From contig JABGOQ010000099.1 in the NCBI GenBank assembly GCA_018645405.1, forward strand, positions 1 to 64,000: a stretch of 64,000 nt of DNA, read 5' to 3'. Both the position numbers and the translations under genes were made by a program. The notes beneath the pieces were generated by a model. That model was not told where the DNA came from and searched no databases. It worked only from the letters and a program-made list of their open reading frames with translations. Shown piece after piece: positions 54,121 through 63,638 of the stretch. The stretch is from Anaerolineae bacterium. GTDB taxonomy: Bacteria > Chloroflexota > Anaerolineae > Anaerolineales > Villigracilaceae. Position 1 is the stretch's first letter. Every line of letters begins with the position of its first letter.

Positions 54121-54126
54121 TATAAT
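54121..54126 (+). promoter_or_regulatory. rsmI: Possible -10 box of a leaderless rsmI transcript
   Basis: A perfect TATAAT ends 7 bases before the rsmI ATG (54134), which would start transcription at or near the start codon. No Shine-Dalgarno sequence lies before that ATG and no clear -35 box was found, so the call is tentative. Confidence 0.35.
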
Positions 54127-54133
54127 CTTCCTC

Positions 54134-54955
54134 ATGAACACCCTCTATCTTGTCGCCACCCCGATTGGTAATCTTGAAGATCTCTCCCCTCGCGCTGAGC
54201 GGATTTTGCGTGAAGCCCATCTCATCGCCGCGGAAGATACGCGCGTGACCGGGAAGTTGCTTGCCCACTTCAAGATCTCCACAGCCCAAACCAGCTATTA
54301 CGAACATAATAAGCTCAAGAAACTCGACCGCGTTCTCACCGCATTGAATGAAGGTGACATCGCCCTTGTCTCGGATGCTGGAATGCCAGGGATCAACGAT
54401 CCCGGTTATGAGTTGGTGAAGGCAGCCCTTGCGGCGGGACATGAAGTTAGCCCCATCCCAGGCGCATCCGCGCCGATAGCGGCCTTGGTTGCTTCGGGGC
54501 TGGCTACTGATTCTTTTCTCTATCTTGGCTATTTGCCGCGTAAAAGTAAAGAGCGACGGGATAAATTGGCAGAAGTAAAAAATCAACCCTATACGCTGAT
54601 TTTCCTTGAATCACCACATCGGGTTTTGAAGGCCTTGGCTGATATTGAAGCGGTTTTGGGAAATCGTCAAATTGCAGTGGCGAGAGAGTTAACGAAGATG
54701 TATGAGGAGTTCTTTCGTGGTGATACGGTTTCGGCACGAGAGCATTTTGAAATTAACAAACCACGCGGGGAGTTTACTTTGGTGGTAGCAGGTAAAAAGC
54801 TGGAAGATGCTCAATGGACGGAAGCAAGCCTAAATATCGCGATCGATGCGGGGATCGCCGAAGGCGAGTCCCCATCCGCATTGGCAAAACGTTTGGCAAA
54901 AGAATCTGGCTGGGCAAGAAGAGATGTCTATAATCGCATTTCTCTGATAAAATAG
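54134..54955 (+). CDS. rsmI: 16S rRNA (cytidine1402-2'-O)-methyltransferase RsmI
   Basis: A 273-residue SAM-dependent methyltransferase of the tetrapyrrole-methylase fold. The N-terminus LYLVATPIGNLEDLSPRA is the standard RsmI opening; AEDTRVTGKLL, SDAGMPGINDPGYELV and PIPGASAPIAAL follow in order. It methylates the ribose of C1402 in 16S rRNA. The ATG at 54134 is preferred to one 9 codons upstream because it aligns with the conserved beginning. It diverges from the large lipoprotein gene. Confidence 0.95.
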   Translation: MNTLYLVATPIGNLEDLSPRAERILREAHLIAAEDTRVTGKLLAHFKISTAQTSYYEHNKLKKLDRVLTALNEGDIALVSDAGMPGINDPGYELVKAALAAGHEVSPIPGASAPIAALVASGLATDSFLYLGYLPRKSKERRDKLAEVKNQPYTLIFLESPHRVLKALADIEAVLGNRQIAVARELTKMYEEFFRGDTVSAREHFEINKPRGEFTLVVAGKKLEDAQWTEASLNIAIDAGIAEGESPSALAKRLAKESGWARRDVYNRISLIK

Positions 54956-54987
54956 CCCCCATAAATTATTCGAACTAAGGAGAAAAA

Positions 54988-55311
54988 ATGTCTGAAAAAG
55001 AAGGTACGACTTTTCACAACGAAGATGCGATTTTTCGCATTGCGATGTGGTCAAATATTGTCGCATGGATTGGTTTGGTTTTATCGCTGTTAATGTTTGG
55101 AAGCACGATCTATAATATCACCTCAAATTGGGCGATGGTTTCACAATCTTTGCCCCCAGGATTTTTTGAGAAAGTAGCTGCATTTTCTGGTGTTTTCTCG
55201 GAGCCTGTACTTGGTGGTGTCTTTGTTTTTCTTGTTCTGCGTGGTCTTTCACAGGGTCTTTACCTTGCGATGGATTTCTATATGGACGACGAAGAAGGCG
55301 AAGAAGAGTAA
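54988..55311 (+). CDS. Hypothetical two-helix membrane protein
   Basis: A 107-residue protein with two hydrophobic segments (about residues 23-42 and 73-92), an N-terminal polar part and a very acidic tail (DDEEGEEE). AAGGAG lies 6 bases before the start. No family is recognised. It follows rsmI after 32 bases and is followed by a strong terminator, so it is likely the last gene of that unit. Confidence 0.7.
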   Translation: MSEKEGTTFHNEDAIFRIAMWSNIVAWIGLVLSLLMFGSTIYNITSNWAMVSQSLPPGFFEKVAAFSGVFSEPVLGGVFVFLVLRGLSQGLYLAMDFYMDDEEGEEE

Positions 55312-55342
55312 ACTGAGAAGAATTAAGTTAGCTTAATTTCAT

Positions 55343-55380
55343 AAAAAAGCTGCCCGATAAAATATCGGGCAGCTTTTTTT
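55343..55380 (+). terminator. Strong rho-independent terminator
   Basis: A 17-bp perfect stem (55343-55359 with 55363-55379) with an AAA loop ends in a T run. The central part is GCTGCCCGATA / TATCGGGCAGC. Confidence 0.9.
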
Positions 55381-55478
55381 GTTTTTAATCTATATATTTA
55401 TTCCTGAGATGTGCGTTGCATCTGCTTTTAATACATTGCACATCGGGCAAGAGCCTTTAGAGATCCGAATAGAAATTT

Positions 55479-55566
55479 TTTAACACAAATTACGCGAATT
55501 TAGCGAATGTCACAAAAAAAATCTAAACTTCGTATTTTTCACCTTTTTCGCGCCTTTCGCGTTAAT
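55479..55566. repeat. TTAACACAAATTACGCGAAT inverted repeat
   Basis: The left arm begins TTAACACAAATTACGCGAAT; the right arm ends CGCCTTTCGCGTTAA. It is a relative of the repeats at 18451-18538 and 63451-63530. It lies in the gap before the convergent hydrolase gene. Confidence 0.7.
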
Positions 55567-55587
55567 AAAGAGATTATGGAATAAATC

Positions 55588-56370
55588 TTATAACTCTCTC
55601 AAAAATTCCAACAGAACACGATTAAATCCATCAGGATGTTCAACGGGCGTAGCATGTCGTGAATCTTCGATAACGGCTACACGTGCGTTGGGCATCTTTT
55701 TTGCGTAGGCTTCTTTTTCCGATACAGGGGTGTAATCTTCATCGGCTGCGACAATCAAGGCCGAGCAGGCGATTTCACCCAAGCGATCCTCTACAGACCA
55801 ACCTATCCCGGCATGAAAAGATGCCATATAAGAAGGCTTGTGATTCTTTGCCCAGCTTTCTACAAAATCGTTTAGCAGCCCTTTTTGCTCAGGCTTAATA
55901 AATATTTTTTCACCAAGCACTTCTCCTATTTTTCGCATACTGAAAAGCCTGAAAATAATGGCGCGCTGAATATACCCTTTCCAATCTTGCCAGGTTTTCA
56001 TGCGCATATCTGCCCATGAGTTTACGATGGTCAGAGAATGCGTTCTTTCAGGGTAATCGACTGCAAATTGAAAAGCTATCCAGCCGCCCATCGAAAGCCC
56101 AACGATATGCGCTTCTGATACGCCCAAACCATCAAGCAAGGCTGCCAAATCTTTTGCAAAGAGCGGCACACTATAGGGGCCTTTTGCTTTTTCACTTTGC
56201 CCATGCCCACGCACATCGTAGACAATCGTTTGAAAATGCTCAGGGAAAAAAGCCTGCTGAAATTGCCAATCCCCGCTGCTGGAGCCAAGCCCATGCACAA
56301 AGACCAGTGCTTCGCCCTCGCCTGAAACTTCATAATAAGTGCTGGTATTTCCAGTCTGCATTTTCGGCAT
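55588..56370 (-). CDS. Alpha/beta-fold hydrolase (second)
   Basis: A 260-residue alpha/beta hydrolase. It shows HGLGSSSGDW (oxyanion hole), YDVRGHGQS, the nucleophile elbow GLSMGGW (Ser about residue 94), the acid in AADEDYTPV and the His in DSRHATPVE. It resembles 3-oxoadipate enol-lactonase/haloperoxidase-like members, but the substrate is unknown. The ATG at 56370 follows AAGGAG and shares one base with the stop of the HD gene (TAATG). Confidence 0.85.
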   Translation of the reverse strand: MPKMQTGNTSTYYEVSGEGEALVFVHGLGSSSGDWQFQQAFFPEHFQTIVYDVRGHGQSEKAKGPYSVPLFAKDLAALLDGLGVSEAHIVGLSMGGWIAFQFAVDYPERTHSLTIVNSWADMRMKTWQDWKGYIQRAIIFRLFSMRKIGEVLGEKIFIKPEQKGLLNDFVESWAKNHKPSYMASFHAGIGWSVEDRLGEIACSALIVAADEDYTPVSEKEAYAKKMPNARVAVIEDSRHATPVEHPDGFNRVLLEFLREL

Positions 56371-57011
56371 TATTTTTCTCCTTGCCACTCGGCGATCAAT
56401 CGCTCAAAATAATCATCAAGATAGCGCAGGCGTTCGTCGGCGATGGCTCGGGCGGTGGGGGTGTGCATCCGCTCGGGCAGTTTTCTCAATTTGAAGAGAT
56501 GCTCATGGTACGCGCTGTGTTTTTCGCCTTCAATTTTTTGCCAGCTTTCCAGAAATTTTGCCGAAGGTTTTTCATAAAAAGGCGTCCCCGCGATAGCGGC
56601 ATAACCAATTACACGCGCTACACCCACTGCACCGATCGCATCCAATTTATCGGCGTCGAAGATGATCTTTGCCTCGAGCGTTTTAGGCTTTTCTGCCGGA
56701 TTGCGGAATCTATGTGCCAAAATACAATGTTGGACAGCTTCGATTTTTTCCTGCTCCCAATCTTTTTCTTTAAGAACCGCCGCAGCGAACTTGGCCGAGG
56801 CTTGGTGATGTTCCAACCGGCCGGATTCTGAGCCCGGGTCGCTTCCCTGCGAATCGTGCAAAAGAGCAGCCGCACGGACAATTTCCAAATCTGCACCTTC
56901 AGCTTTGGCAAGGCGTTCGGCCATGCGGTAAACGCGCATGATATGGTCAAAATTATGAACGGCATCGGTCTCCTGATACCAAGTGCGGGCTTCTTCTATT
57001 TTTAGTTTCAA
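56370..57011 (-). CDS. HD-domain phosphohydrolase
   Basis: A 213-residue metal-dependent phosphohydrolase. The HD set is present: [11 protein letters not shown] with His about residue 23, LLHDSQG with the HD pair (about 52-53), and ADKLDAIG with the final Asp. The order and length match the YedJ-like HD group. Substrate is unknown, probably a nucleotide or phosphorylated metabolite. It overlaps the ROK gene by 4 bases at its start. Confidence 0.85.
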   Translation of the reverse strand: MKLKIEEARTWYQETDAVHNFDHIMRVYRMAERLAKAEGADLEIVRAAALLHDSQGSDPGSESGRLEHHQASAKFAAAVLKEKDWEQEKIEAVQHCILAHRFRNPAEKPKTLEAKIIFDADKLDAIGAVGVARVIGYAAIAGTPFYEKPSAKFLESWQKIEGEKHSAYHEHLFKLRKLPERMHTPTARAIADERLRYLDDYFERLIAEWQGEK

Positions 57012-57742
57012 AAGGGTTTACCTGCCAACGCTGCTCCAATGATCCCTGCCTGATTAAAAGTTTCGGCGATGACGATCTCCGCCTGTACGTTTAAATAAGG
57101 CATGAACTTTTCATGCTTTTTACTCACGCCACCGCCTAAAATGATCAGGTCTGGCCAAACTAATTTTTCGAGATGATCCAAGTAGATATCGAGCCTTTTC
57201 CCCCATTTCTTCCATGATAGATTTTCCTGCTTTCGAATGGCATCAGACGCCATTAATTCAGCTTCTTCGCAGTCGATCTCAATATGCCCCAATTCTGTAT
57301 TTGGCAGCAATATGCCATTTGTGAATATGGATGTGCCCAGCCCTGTACCGATAGTGACCAAGAGCACCACCCCCATACGATTTTGCCCTGCGCCAAAAGT
57401 CATTTCGGCTAATCCGGCAGCATCGGCATCATTGATCGCATTCACAGGGCAACCCGTAACTTCGCTAAAGAGCTTTGCGGCATCTGTGCCAATCCAACTG
57501 GTATGAACATTGGCGGCAGTCCGCGTCACGCCCTGCTGTACCACACTGGGAAATCCACAGCCAATAGGCCCTTCCCACTCGAAATATTTGGCGATCTCTG
57601 CCACTGTCTTTGCAACCGCTTTAGGTTTTGCTGGCTGCGGTGTCGGGATGCGGTAACGCTCCCTCAGCATTTCCCCTTTTTCAATATCTACGGGCGCGCC
57701 TTTGATGCCGCTCCCGCCAATGTCGATGCCTAGCACTTGCAT
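57008..57742 (-). CDS. ppgK: ROK-family kinase, polyphosphate glucokinase-like
   Basis: A 244-residue kinase. The phosphate-1 loop is [14 protein letters not shown] (about residues 5-18), then [11 protein letters not shown], a [11 protein letters not shown] phosphate-2 region and [10 protein letters not shown] (catalytic-region motif). TPQPAKP, about residue 35, is a motif of actinobacterial PPGK that helps bind polyphosphate. It phosphorylates glucose using polyphosphate, possibly also ATP. The gene is 4 bases into the HD gene and shares one base with the MazG-like stop, so the set is co-translated. Symbol chosen by similarity to PPGK. Confidence 0.85.
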   Translation of the reverse strand: MQVLGIDIGGSGIKGAPVDIEKGEMLRERYRIPTPQPAKPKAVAKTVAEIAKYFEWEGPIGCGFPSVVQQGVTRTAANVHTSWIGTDAAKLFSEVTGCPVNAINDADAAGLAEMTFGAGQNRMGVVLLVTIGTGLGTSIFTNGILLPNTELGHIEIDCEEAELMASDAIRKQENLSWKKWGKRLDIYLDHLEKLVWPDLIILGGGVSKKHEKFMPYLNVQAEIVIAETFNQAGIIGAALAGKPF

Positions 57743-58107
57743 TAACTCTCCTTATACTCTTTTGCAAGAGCAGTTTTTTGTTTTTCTTTGGTCTCTTTCC
57801 ACAGGATACCCTTCTCTGTACCCGAAACTCTTTCTTCGTATTTACGGGAAGCTCGCTTGAGTACATTTTCCAGTTTGATGCCCTTTTCTTTTTCGAGCGC
57901 AAGAACGAGATTTAGATAATCCCAAAGCACATCGCCAAGCTCATCTTCGAGATAGGGCTTGCGGTCTTGGGCGATCTCTTCTGCAACTTCTTGTACTTCT
58001 TTTTTTATTTCTTCGATATAGGTGCTTGAGCCATTTGACCAAGGATTGGTTTGGTCAAAAAGGTTTTTTCTGTGAGCGATGTTTACGAGATTATCAAAGA
58101 ATTTCAT
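57742..58107 (-). CDS. MazG-like nucleotide pyrophosphohydrolase
   Basis: A 121-residue all-helical protein of the MazG/dUTPase superfamily. [14 protein letters not shown] (about 32-45) and [12 protein letters not shown] (about 55-66) provide the metal-binding ExxE and ExxD residues. It hydrolyses nucleoside triphosphates to monophosphate and pyrophosphate. It shares one base with the ROK gene's start and overlaps the ruvA end by 4. Confidence 0.85.
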   Translation of the reverse strand: MKFFDNLVNIAHRKNLFDQTNPWSNGSSTYIEEIKKEVQEVAEEIAQDRKPYLEDELGDVLWDYLNLVLALEKEKGIKLENVLKRASRKYEERVSGTEKGILWKETKEKQKTALAKEYKES

Positions 58108-58679
58108 TGAAAATATCCCAACGCCAGCCGCAAGCGTTCTTCGATGTCTTTTGGGGCATCTTTGGGGATGGACTGAATCGCGGTTTGGGCTTCGACGACG
58201 CTGTATCCCAGCGCGGTGAGGGCAGCGAGCACTTCTCCATCGGTGTCGGACATGGAGGCAACTTGCTCGAGGGCATCGGTTGGTTTGAGTTTATCTTGAA
58301 GCGAGAGAACGATGCGTTGGGCAGTTTTCTTTCCCACGCCAGGGACGCGGTTAAGGATATCAAATTCTTCGTTGAAGACAGCTCTTTTAATGGTATCAAG
58401 TGAAAGGGAGGAGAGAATCGCCAATGCTAGTTTGGGTCCGACCCTGTTCACGCTCAGAAGAAGCGTATAGAGGTCACGGTCGCCTTGAGATTCAAATCCA
58501 AATAAAGACATGGCATCTTGGCGAATCACAAAATGGGTATAAAGAAAAATGCTCTCGCCCACATTCATCTGCTCACGCAAAGTAGCGGGGACGTGGACGC
58601 GCATCCCGACGCCGCCGACTTCGACGATAAGGGAGTCTTCTTCTTTGATGGTGATTTCACCGCGTAGGGTTGCGATCAT
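58104..58679 (-). CDS. ruvA: Holliday junction DNA helicase subunit RuvA
   Basis: A 191-residue subunit, the usual length. It begins MIATLRGEITIKEEDS (OB-fold domain), has two helix-hairpin-helix regions (LLSVNRVGPKLALAIL and FDILNRVPGVGKKTAQ) and the C-terminal domain III (ALTALGYSVVEAQ) that contacts RuvB. It holds the four-way junction for RuvB and RuvC. No ruvB lies nearby; ruvC is 1.5 kb upstream with a membrane gene between them, a split of the common ruvC-ruvA pair. Confidence 0.95.
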   Translation of the reverse strand: MIATLRGEITIKEEDSLIVEVGGVGMRVHVPATLREQMNVGESIFLYTHFVIRQDAMSLFGFESQGDRDLYTLLLSVNRVGPKLALAILSSLSLDTIKRAVFNEEFDILNRVPGVGKKTAQRIVLSLQDKLKPTDALEQVASMSDTDGEVLAALTALGYSVVEAQTAIQSIPKDAPKDIEERLRLALGYFQ

Positions 58680-58700
58680 ATTTTGCTCCAGTTATGTGAA

Positions 58701-58794
58701 GACCCGAAAGGATTCAATTGTGCCGTGATAAAACAGATTTTACGCATTCAAAACTTTCTGATTATAAAAGCGTCCTAATAAAACCTTTCGGGTC
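58701..58794. repeat. GACCCGAAAGG inverted repeat
   Basis: Perfect 11-bp arms (58701-58711 and 58784-58794) enclose 72 bases between ruvA and the MgtC-like gene. The bases around the arms are also loosely complementary (TTATGTGAA and TCATAA). Confidence 0.7.
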
Positions 58795-58802
58795 TCATAA
58801 CA

Positions 58803-60059
58803 TTAGATTAAAAGTGCTGTGCCGATGCCAACCGCCAACATCATCAAAATGGCAAATAGTAAGGGTTTACGCAGGGCTTTGCCACCCATTGCGAGGGCGA
58901 TGCCCCCCTTAACCGCAGTATTTGACATGGTAGCGAGGATGATGGCGAGGGCGGCTTTTGGCATTTCAATCACGCCCGTTTTGCTGAGTTCTGCCATCGA
59001 AAGGGTGATGGCATCTACATCGGCAACGCCAGAAATGATACTTGAAAGATAAAGCCCTGTATCGCCGAGATACATTTGTGCTGCTCGTGAAATGAGAAGG
59101 ACAAGCCCGTATAGGAGACCAAATTTAATCGCTGAACCTAAATCGAAGGGGTTTGAAAATTCGACATCGGCTTTTTCGGCGGTGCGTTGGGAGAAAAAAA
59201 GGTAAAGACAATACGCTAAGCCAACCAGCCCGGACGCTGTGACTGGAATCCAGACCAGTTTTAGGAGAGGCTGATAGACAACGCCAACTTCAACAAGAAC
59301 GCGGGCGAACATGACTGTCCAAGCGACTGTGATGGCGAGAGCAAAAGGTTTTGAGAGTTCGGGTTCTCGTTTGCTGCGCTCTGAAAAGCTCAAGGTAACG
59401 GCGGTGCTGGAAACCAAGCCGCCGAGAAAGCCGGTGATGCCAATTCCCTGTTCGGGACCGATTACTTTGATGGCAACATATCCCAAGAAACTAATGCCTG
59501 AAATAAAGACGACCATCAACCAGATTTTGAAGGGATTGAGCACATCAAAAGGAGGGGGCAGAAAACTCTCGTTGGGGAGCACTGGCAAAATGATGGCAGA
59601 GATCACAGCAAGTTGCAGCGCGGCGGAAAGATCTTCTCTCATCAGCGAGCGAGCAAAACGATCCGTTTCTAATTTTAGTGAGAGCAAAACGGTGGTTGCG
59701 ATGCCTACAGCAAGAGCCAGCGTGAGGTAGCCCCAATAAGCTAAAGCTCCTGCGGTAATAGCGACCACAATGGCGACTTCGGTTGTTAGCCCCATCTGCC
59801 CTTTGCGGGCATCAACCAGATAGGCAGCTGTGATAAATGCGCCCAAAACGAGAATAATGCCGACAAAAGCCAGCGCAGAATCAAGCTCATCGGCAGCCAT
59901 CGCGGCTAATGCACCAGCAAGCCCAAATAAGGCAAAGGTGCGCTCGCCAGCAATAATATTACGTTCAGAGCCACCGTGAGCAAATTCGCGTTGTAGTCCG
60001 ATCAAAAATCCAATTGCTAAAGCCACCCCAAATCGTAGAAAAAGGTCTGCGTTTTCCAT
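58803..60059 (-). CDS. MgtC/SapB and DUF4010-domain membrane protein
   Basis: A 418-residue protein with about 12 membrane segments. The first 130 residues are an MgtC/SapB domain (RFGVALAIGFLIGLQRE near the start). The rest is DUF4010, with GFLGGLVSSTAVTLSFSER and a final block ending in helix. Such proteins are taken to be transporters or sensors of Mg or other ions; function unsure. The ATG at 60059 follows AGGAGAAAT and fits the MgtC start; 22 residues that could be read before it contain part of an inverted repeat. Confidence 0.8.
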   Translation of the reverse strand: MENADLFLRFGVALAIGFLIGLQREFAHGGSERNIIAGERTFALFGLAGALAAMAADELDSALAFVGIILVLGAFITAAYLVDARKGQMGLTTEVAIVVAITAGALAYWGYLTLALAVGIATTVLLSLKLETDRFARSLMREDLSAALQLAVISAIILPVLPNESFLPPPFDVLNPFKIWLMVVFISGISFLGYVAIKVIGPEQGIGITGFLGGLVSSTAVTLSFSERSKREPELSKPFALAITVAWTVMFARVLVEVGVVYQPLLKLVWIPVTASGLVGLAYCLYLFFSQRTAEKADVEFSNPFDLGSAIKFGLLYGLVLLISRAAQMYLGDTGLYLSSIISGVADVDAITLSMAELSKTGVIEMPKAALAIILATMSNTAVKGGIALAMGGKALRKPLLFAILMMLAVGIGTALLI

Positions 60060-60082
60060 TCTTGGATTTCTCCTTCTATAGC

Positions 60083-60178
60083 AGAAACTCGGTTTTTCTT
60101 TTTCGCTTGGGATATTTTTTGCCAAAAATCATCCTCTTTCACGAAAAAGATTTTCTAGCCGATAAAAACCGAGTTTCT
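60083..60178. repeat. AGAAACTCGGTTTTT inverted repeat
   Basis: Perfect 15-bp arms (60083-60097 and 60164-60178) with a second perfect 9-bp pair inside (TCTTTTTCG 60097-60105 with CGAAAAAGA 60142-60150). Total 96 bases between ruvC and the MgtC-like gene. Confidence 0.8.
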
Positions 60179-60192
60179 TAGCGTTTTATTTG

Positions 60193-60675
60193 TCAATCAT
60201 ATCTCTTTGTATGAATATGCGTAATTGCGACAGCCAGCGCATCCGCGGCATCGTCTGGACGAGGGATATCATCCAGCTCGAGGAGCATCCGTACCATCTC
60301 TTGGACTTGGCGTTTCCCTGCGCCTCCGTAACCTGCTACCGCTAATTTAATTTCGTTGGGGGTGTATTCAGCAGGCTCCATCCCCGCTTGGGCGAGGCCA
60401 AGCATTACCACCCCACGTGCCTGCCCCACTGCGATGGCGTTTGTCACATTCCGCTGAAAAAACAACTTCTCCACCGCGCAGCGTTCTGGCTGATGGAGAA
60501 GCAAAAGTTGTTTGAGTTCGTCGTAAATTGAGACAAGCCGTTCGTGAGCAGGCATTTTTGCTGGCGTTGTGATGACGCCATACGCAACCGCTTCAAGACT
60601 ATCATCATCACGCTGACGGACAAAGCCGTAGCCAGTGGTCGCGGTGCCAGGGTCGATGCCGAGCACTAAACTCAT
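60193..60675 (-). CDS. ruvC: Crossover junction endodeoxyribonuclease RuvC
   Basis: A 160-residue nuclease. The acidic catalytic residues are in LGIDPGTATTGYG (Asp7), AVEKLFF (Glu about 66) and DDAADALAVA (the Asp pair near 138-141). It resolves Holliday junctions. It follows yebC after 2 bases, a usual arrangement. Length normal. Confidence 0.95.
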   Translation of the reverse strand: MSLVLGIDPGTATTGYGFVRQRDDDSLEAVAYGVITTPAKMPAHERLVSIYDELKQLLLLHQPERCAVEKLFFQRNVTNAIAVGQARGVVMLGLAQAGMEPAEYTPNEIKLAVAGYGGAGKRQVQEMVRMLLELDDIPRPDDAADALAVAITHIHTKRYD

Positions 60676-60677
60676 AT

Positions 60678-61433
<756 letters not shown>

Positions 61434-61616
61434 GGGTATTTCTCCTTCTTTTTATCTTTGCCCCCATCCTAGCCTTCCCCCAAAGGGAGAAGGAATTATT
61501 CTCTCTTGGGGAGAGAGAATAAAGAGGGGCAGGTGAATGCTTGTTTTTTATTGGGTTCTCCCTATTATAACGGTGCGAAGGGGGTTTGTGAAGCAGCAGA
61601 GAGAATCGCTAGGGTT
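61434..61616. other. Non-coding gap with a C-rich palindrome
   Basis: The stretch upstream of yebC carries an imperfect palindrome at about 61474-61525 (CCCCCAAAGGGAGAAGG and TTCTCTCTTGGGG, with a one-base slip). No gene or clear promoter could be called. Confidence 0.45.
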
Positions 61617-61816
61617 TACGCATGAAATTAAAACGGATATTTTTGGATCAGAGATTAGTATTTTTTCCTGTTTCGTGCGGGGCTAAAGCCACCTTCTTAG
61701 TTCATGGAAGTCCTAGCGGGCTGGAATCGAGTCGGATTTATTCGACTTTCATGCTCTGATGCAAGGGTTTATCTCGCCCCGAGCCGATTTGCAAAGAAAA
61801 TCTTATTTCATGCGTA
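61617..61816. repeat. 200-base element with 12-bp terminal inverted repeats
   Basis: TACGCATGAAAT (61617-61628) and ATTTCATGCGTA (61805-61816) are perfect terminal repeats. Inside are ATCAGAG/CTCTGAT (61647-61653 with 61754-61760), CGGGGC/GCCCCG (61678-61683 with 61776-61781) and AGTCG/CGACT (61730-61734 with 61743-61747). The second pair crosses the first, so they would be alternatives or a pseudoknot. No coding frame is seen. It resembles a MITE or a structured RNA. Confidence 0.6.
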
Positions 61817-61858
61817 GGTCTTGAGATAACCGCTAATCTAGTGATTTTTCGCTAAAAA

Positions 61859-61889
61859 TAAGGGCGCGATACTTTGCATCGCGCCCTTA
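61859..61889 (-). terminator. Terminator of radA
   Basis: A 12-bp perfect stem (TAAGGGCGCGAT 61859-61870 with ATCGCGCCCTTA 61878-61889) and a 7-base loop; T-rich sequence follows on the minus strand. It lies 24 bases beyond the radA stop. Confidence 0.85.
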
Positions 61890-61912
61890 AAAATACTTGT
61901 GTAAATTAGTGG

Positions 61913-63349
61913 TTATACCACCTTGCGTCCTTTCTTTCTCTCCGGTTTCCCCATCGCGGCATCCAAGGCTTGATGAATGGAACGTGCTTCAATAATTTGA
62001 ATATCCTTTGTCCACGGTTCTGCTTTGCGGAGACGTTTTGGGACGATGGCAATTTTGAAGCCAAGTTTTGCGGCTTCTCGCAAGCGGAGGGGCATTTGCG
62101 AGGGCATTCTCAACTCACCTGCCAGCCCTAACTCGCCGATCAGAACCGCGTCTGCGCGGACGGGTTTATCACGCATAGAGGAGGCAATTGCTGCGGCAAC
62201 GGCCAAGTCTGCAGCGGGTTCGTCTACTTTTAATCCGCTGACAATATTGACGAAAATATCTTGTTCCGAAAGATTAAGCCGCGCTCGCCGTGATAATACT
62301 GCTGCAATCAAGAGCAAACGATTGAAGTTGACTCCGTTTGGCGTGCGGCGGGCATTGCCAAAATTGGTTGGGCTGGTTAATCCCTGCACCTCCACTAAAA
62401 GCGGACGCGTGCCTTCCATTGTGACAGCCACAGATGAGCCGGGGGCATTCACCATTCTTTCTGCTAAAAATGCTTCTGAGGGATTGCTTACTTCGACCAA
62501 TCCACGTTCGTGCATTTCAAAAACGCCTACTTCTGCGGTTGCACCAAAGCGATTTTTCACCGAGCGTAAAAGTCTATAGGCTTGGTAGCGGTCGCCTTCG
62601 AGGTGTAAAACGGTATCTACGATATGTTCTAATACGCGCGGACCGGCGATTGTGCCTTCTTTGGTGACGTGCCCGATGATGAAAACTGAAATCCCGCTGG
62701 TTTTTGCTAATTCACGTAATTGCGATGCACATTCTCGAACCTGTGTGACCGACCCAGCCGATGATTTTGATTCAGCGATATAAGTGGTCTGGATAGAATC
62801 TACAATAAGCAAGGTCGGTTTGACTTCGCGAACGTGCTCCATGATCGATCCCAGATTTGTTTCTGTGACAAGAAATAAATCTTTTGGAAGGGGAGCGGGA
62901 GTAGCATTTTGCTCCCCGGCATTATTTTGTGATGAGATGCGTGTTGCACGCATTTTTATCTGGCGCTCTGATTCTTCGCCAGAAACGTATAAAACGCGAT
63001 GCTTATCCGCCATCCCCATGGTCATTTGCAGTAATAAAGTTGACTTCCCTATACCGGGATCACCTCCAATTAGCACAATTGATCCGGGTACGATTCCCCC
63101 GCCCAAAACACGGGCGAATTCGCCTATGGGTACATGGATGCGGTCTTCGGCACCTGTGTCAATATCCGGTAATCGACGCGGCTTCGAGCGTCCGCTTAAT
63201 CCGCGTACAGGAGCACTTATATTTTCTTCATCACGCATGATCTCTTCGACCATGCTGCCGAAGGCTTCGCATTTGGGGCATTTGCCCATATATTTGGGCG
63301 ATGTGCCGCCACATTCGTTACATACAAAACGGGTGAGTGTTTTTGCCAT
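61913..63349 (-). CDS. radA: DNA repair protein RadA (Sms)
   Basis: A 478-residue recombination protein. It has the N-terminal four-Cys zinc motif CNECGGTSPKYMGKCPKC, the Walker A GGDPGIGKSTLL, the Sms-specific KNRFG (SVKNRFGATAEVG), and the Lon-protease-like C-terminal domain (PAADLAVAAAIASS). It is a helicase/branch-migration protein in homologous recombination. Its start lies near the divergent ABC transporter with a 289-base gap that contains a repeat. Confidence 0.95.
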   Translation of the reverse strand: MAKTLTRFVCNECGGTSPKYMGKCPKCEAFGSMVEEIMRDEENISAPVRGLSGRSKPRRLPDIDTGAEDRIHVPIGEFARVLGGGIVPGSIVLIGGDPGIGKSTLLLQMTMGMADKHRVLYVSGEESERQIKMRATRISSQNNAGEQNATPAPLPKDLFLVTETNLGSIMEHVREVKPTLLIVDSIQTTYIAESKSSAGSVTQVRECASQLRELAKTSGISVFIIGHVTKEGTIAGPRVLEHIVDTVLHLEGDRYQAYRLLRSVKNRFGATAEVGVFEMHERGLVEVSNPSEAFLAERMVNAPGSSVAVTMEGTRPLLVEVQGLTSPTNFGNARRTPNGVNFNRLLLIAAVLSRRARLNLSEQDIFVNIVSGLKVDEPAADLAVAAAIASSMRDKPVRADAVLIGELGLAGELRMPSQMPLRLREAAKLGFKIAIVPKRLRKAEPWTKDIQIIEARSIHQALDAAMGKPERKKGRKVV

Positions 63350-63450
63350 AATTTATTTCTCGTTTTTTGGGGATAAGTTATGTTCAAAGTATAACAGAAA
63401 TTATGTTCTTTTTTTCAAACCTATACGCGCAAATATTATCAAAATCTTTT

Positions 63451-63530
63451 TCAACGCGAATTACACAAATTGACGAATGACACGAATAAAAACCGAATTT
63501 AAAAAAATTCGCTCATTCGTGTTTGAATTA
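63451..63530. repeat. TCAACGCGAATTACACAAAT inverted repeat
   Basis: A relative of the repeats at 18451-18538 and 55479-55566: the left part reads TCAACGCGAATTACACAAAT and ends in ATGACACG; the right part CATTCGTGTTTGAATTAAG. A short A/T hairpin (GAATTT/AAATTC) is at the centre. Confidence 0.65.
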
Positions 63531-63638
63531 AGAGACACTATTTTCTTGCTAACAACATCTACACGCTCGCTCCACGAACTCTAACGAGAAACTTATACCA
63601 CCCAACTATAATAACCTCCTACTCACGGAGGTATTCTT

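Noticed and set aside
61617-61816. Possible tRNA or cobalamin riboswitch
   Set aside because: No cloverleaf with a CCA side or T-loop and no B12-box were found; the pairing pattern does not fit either.
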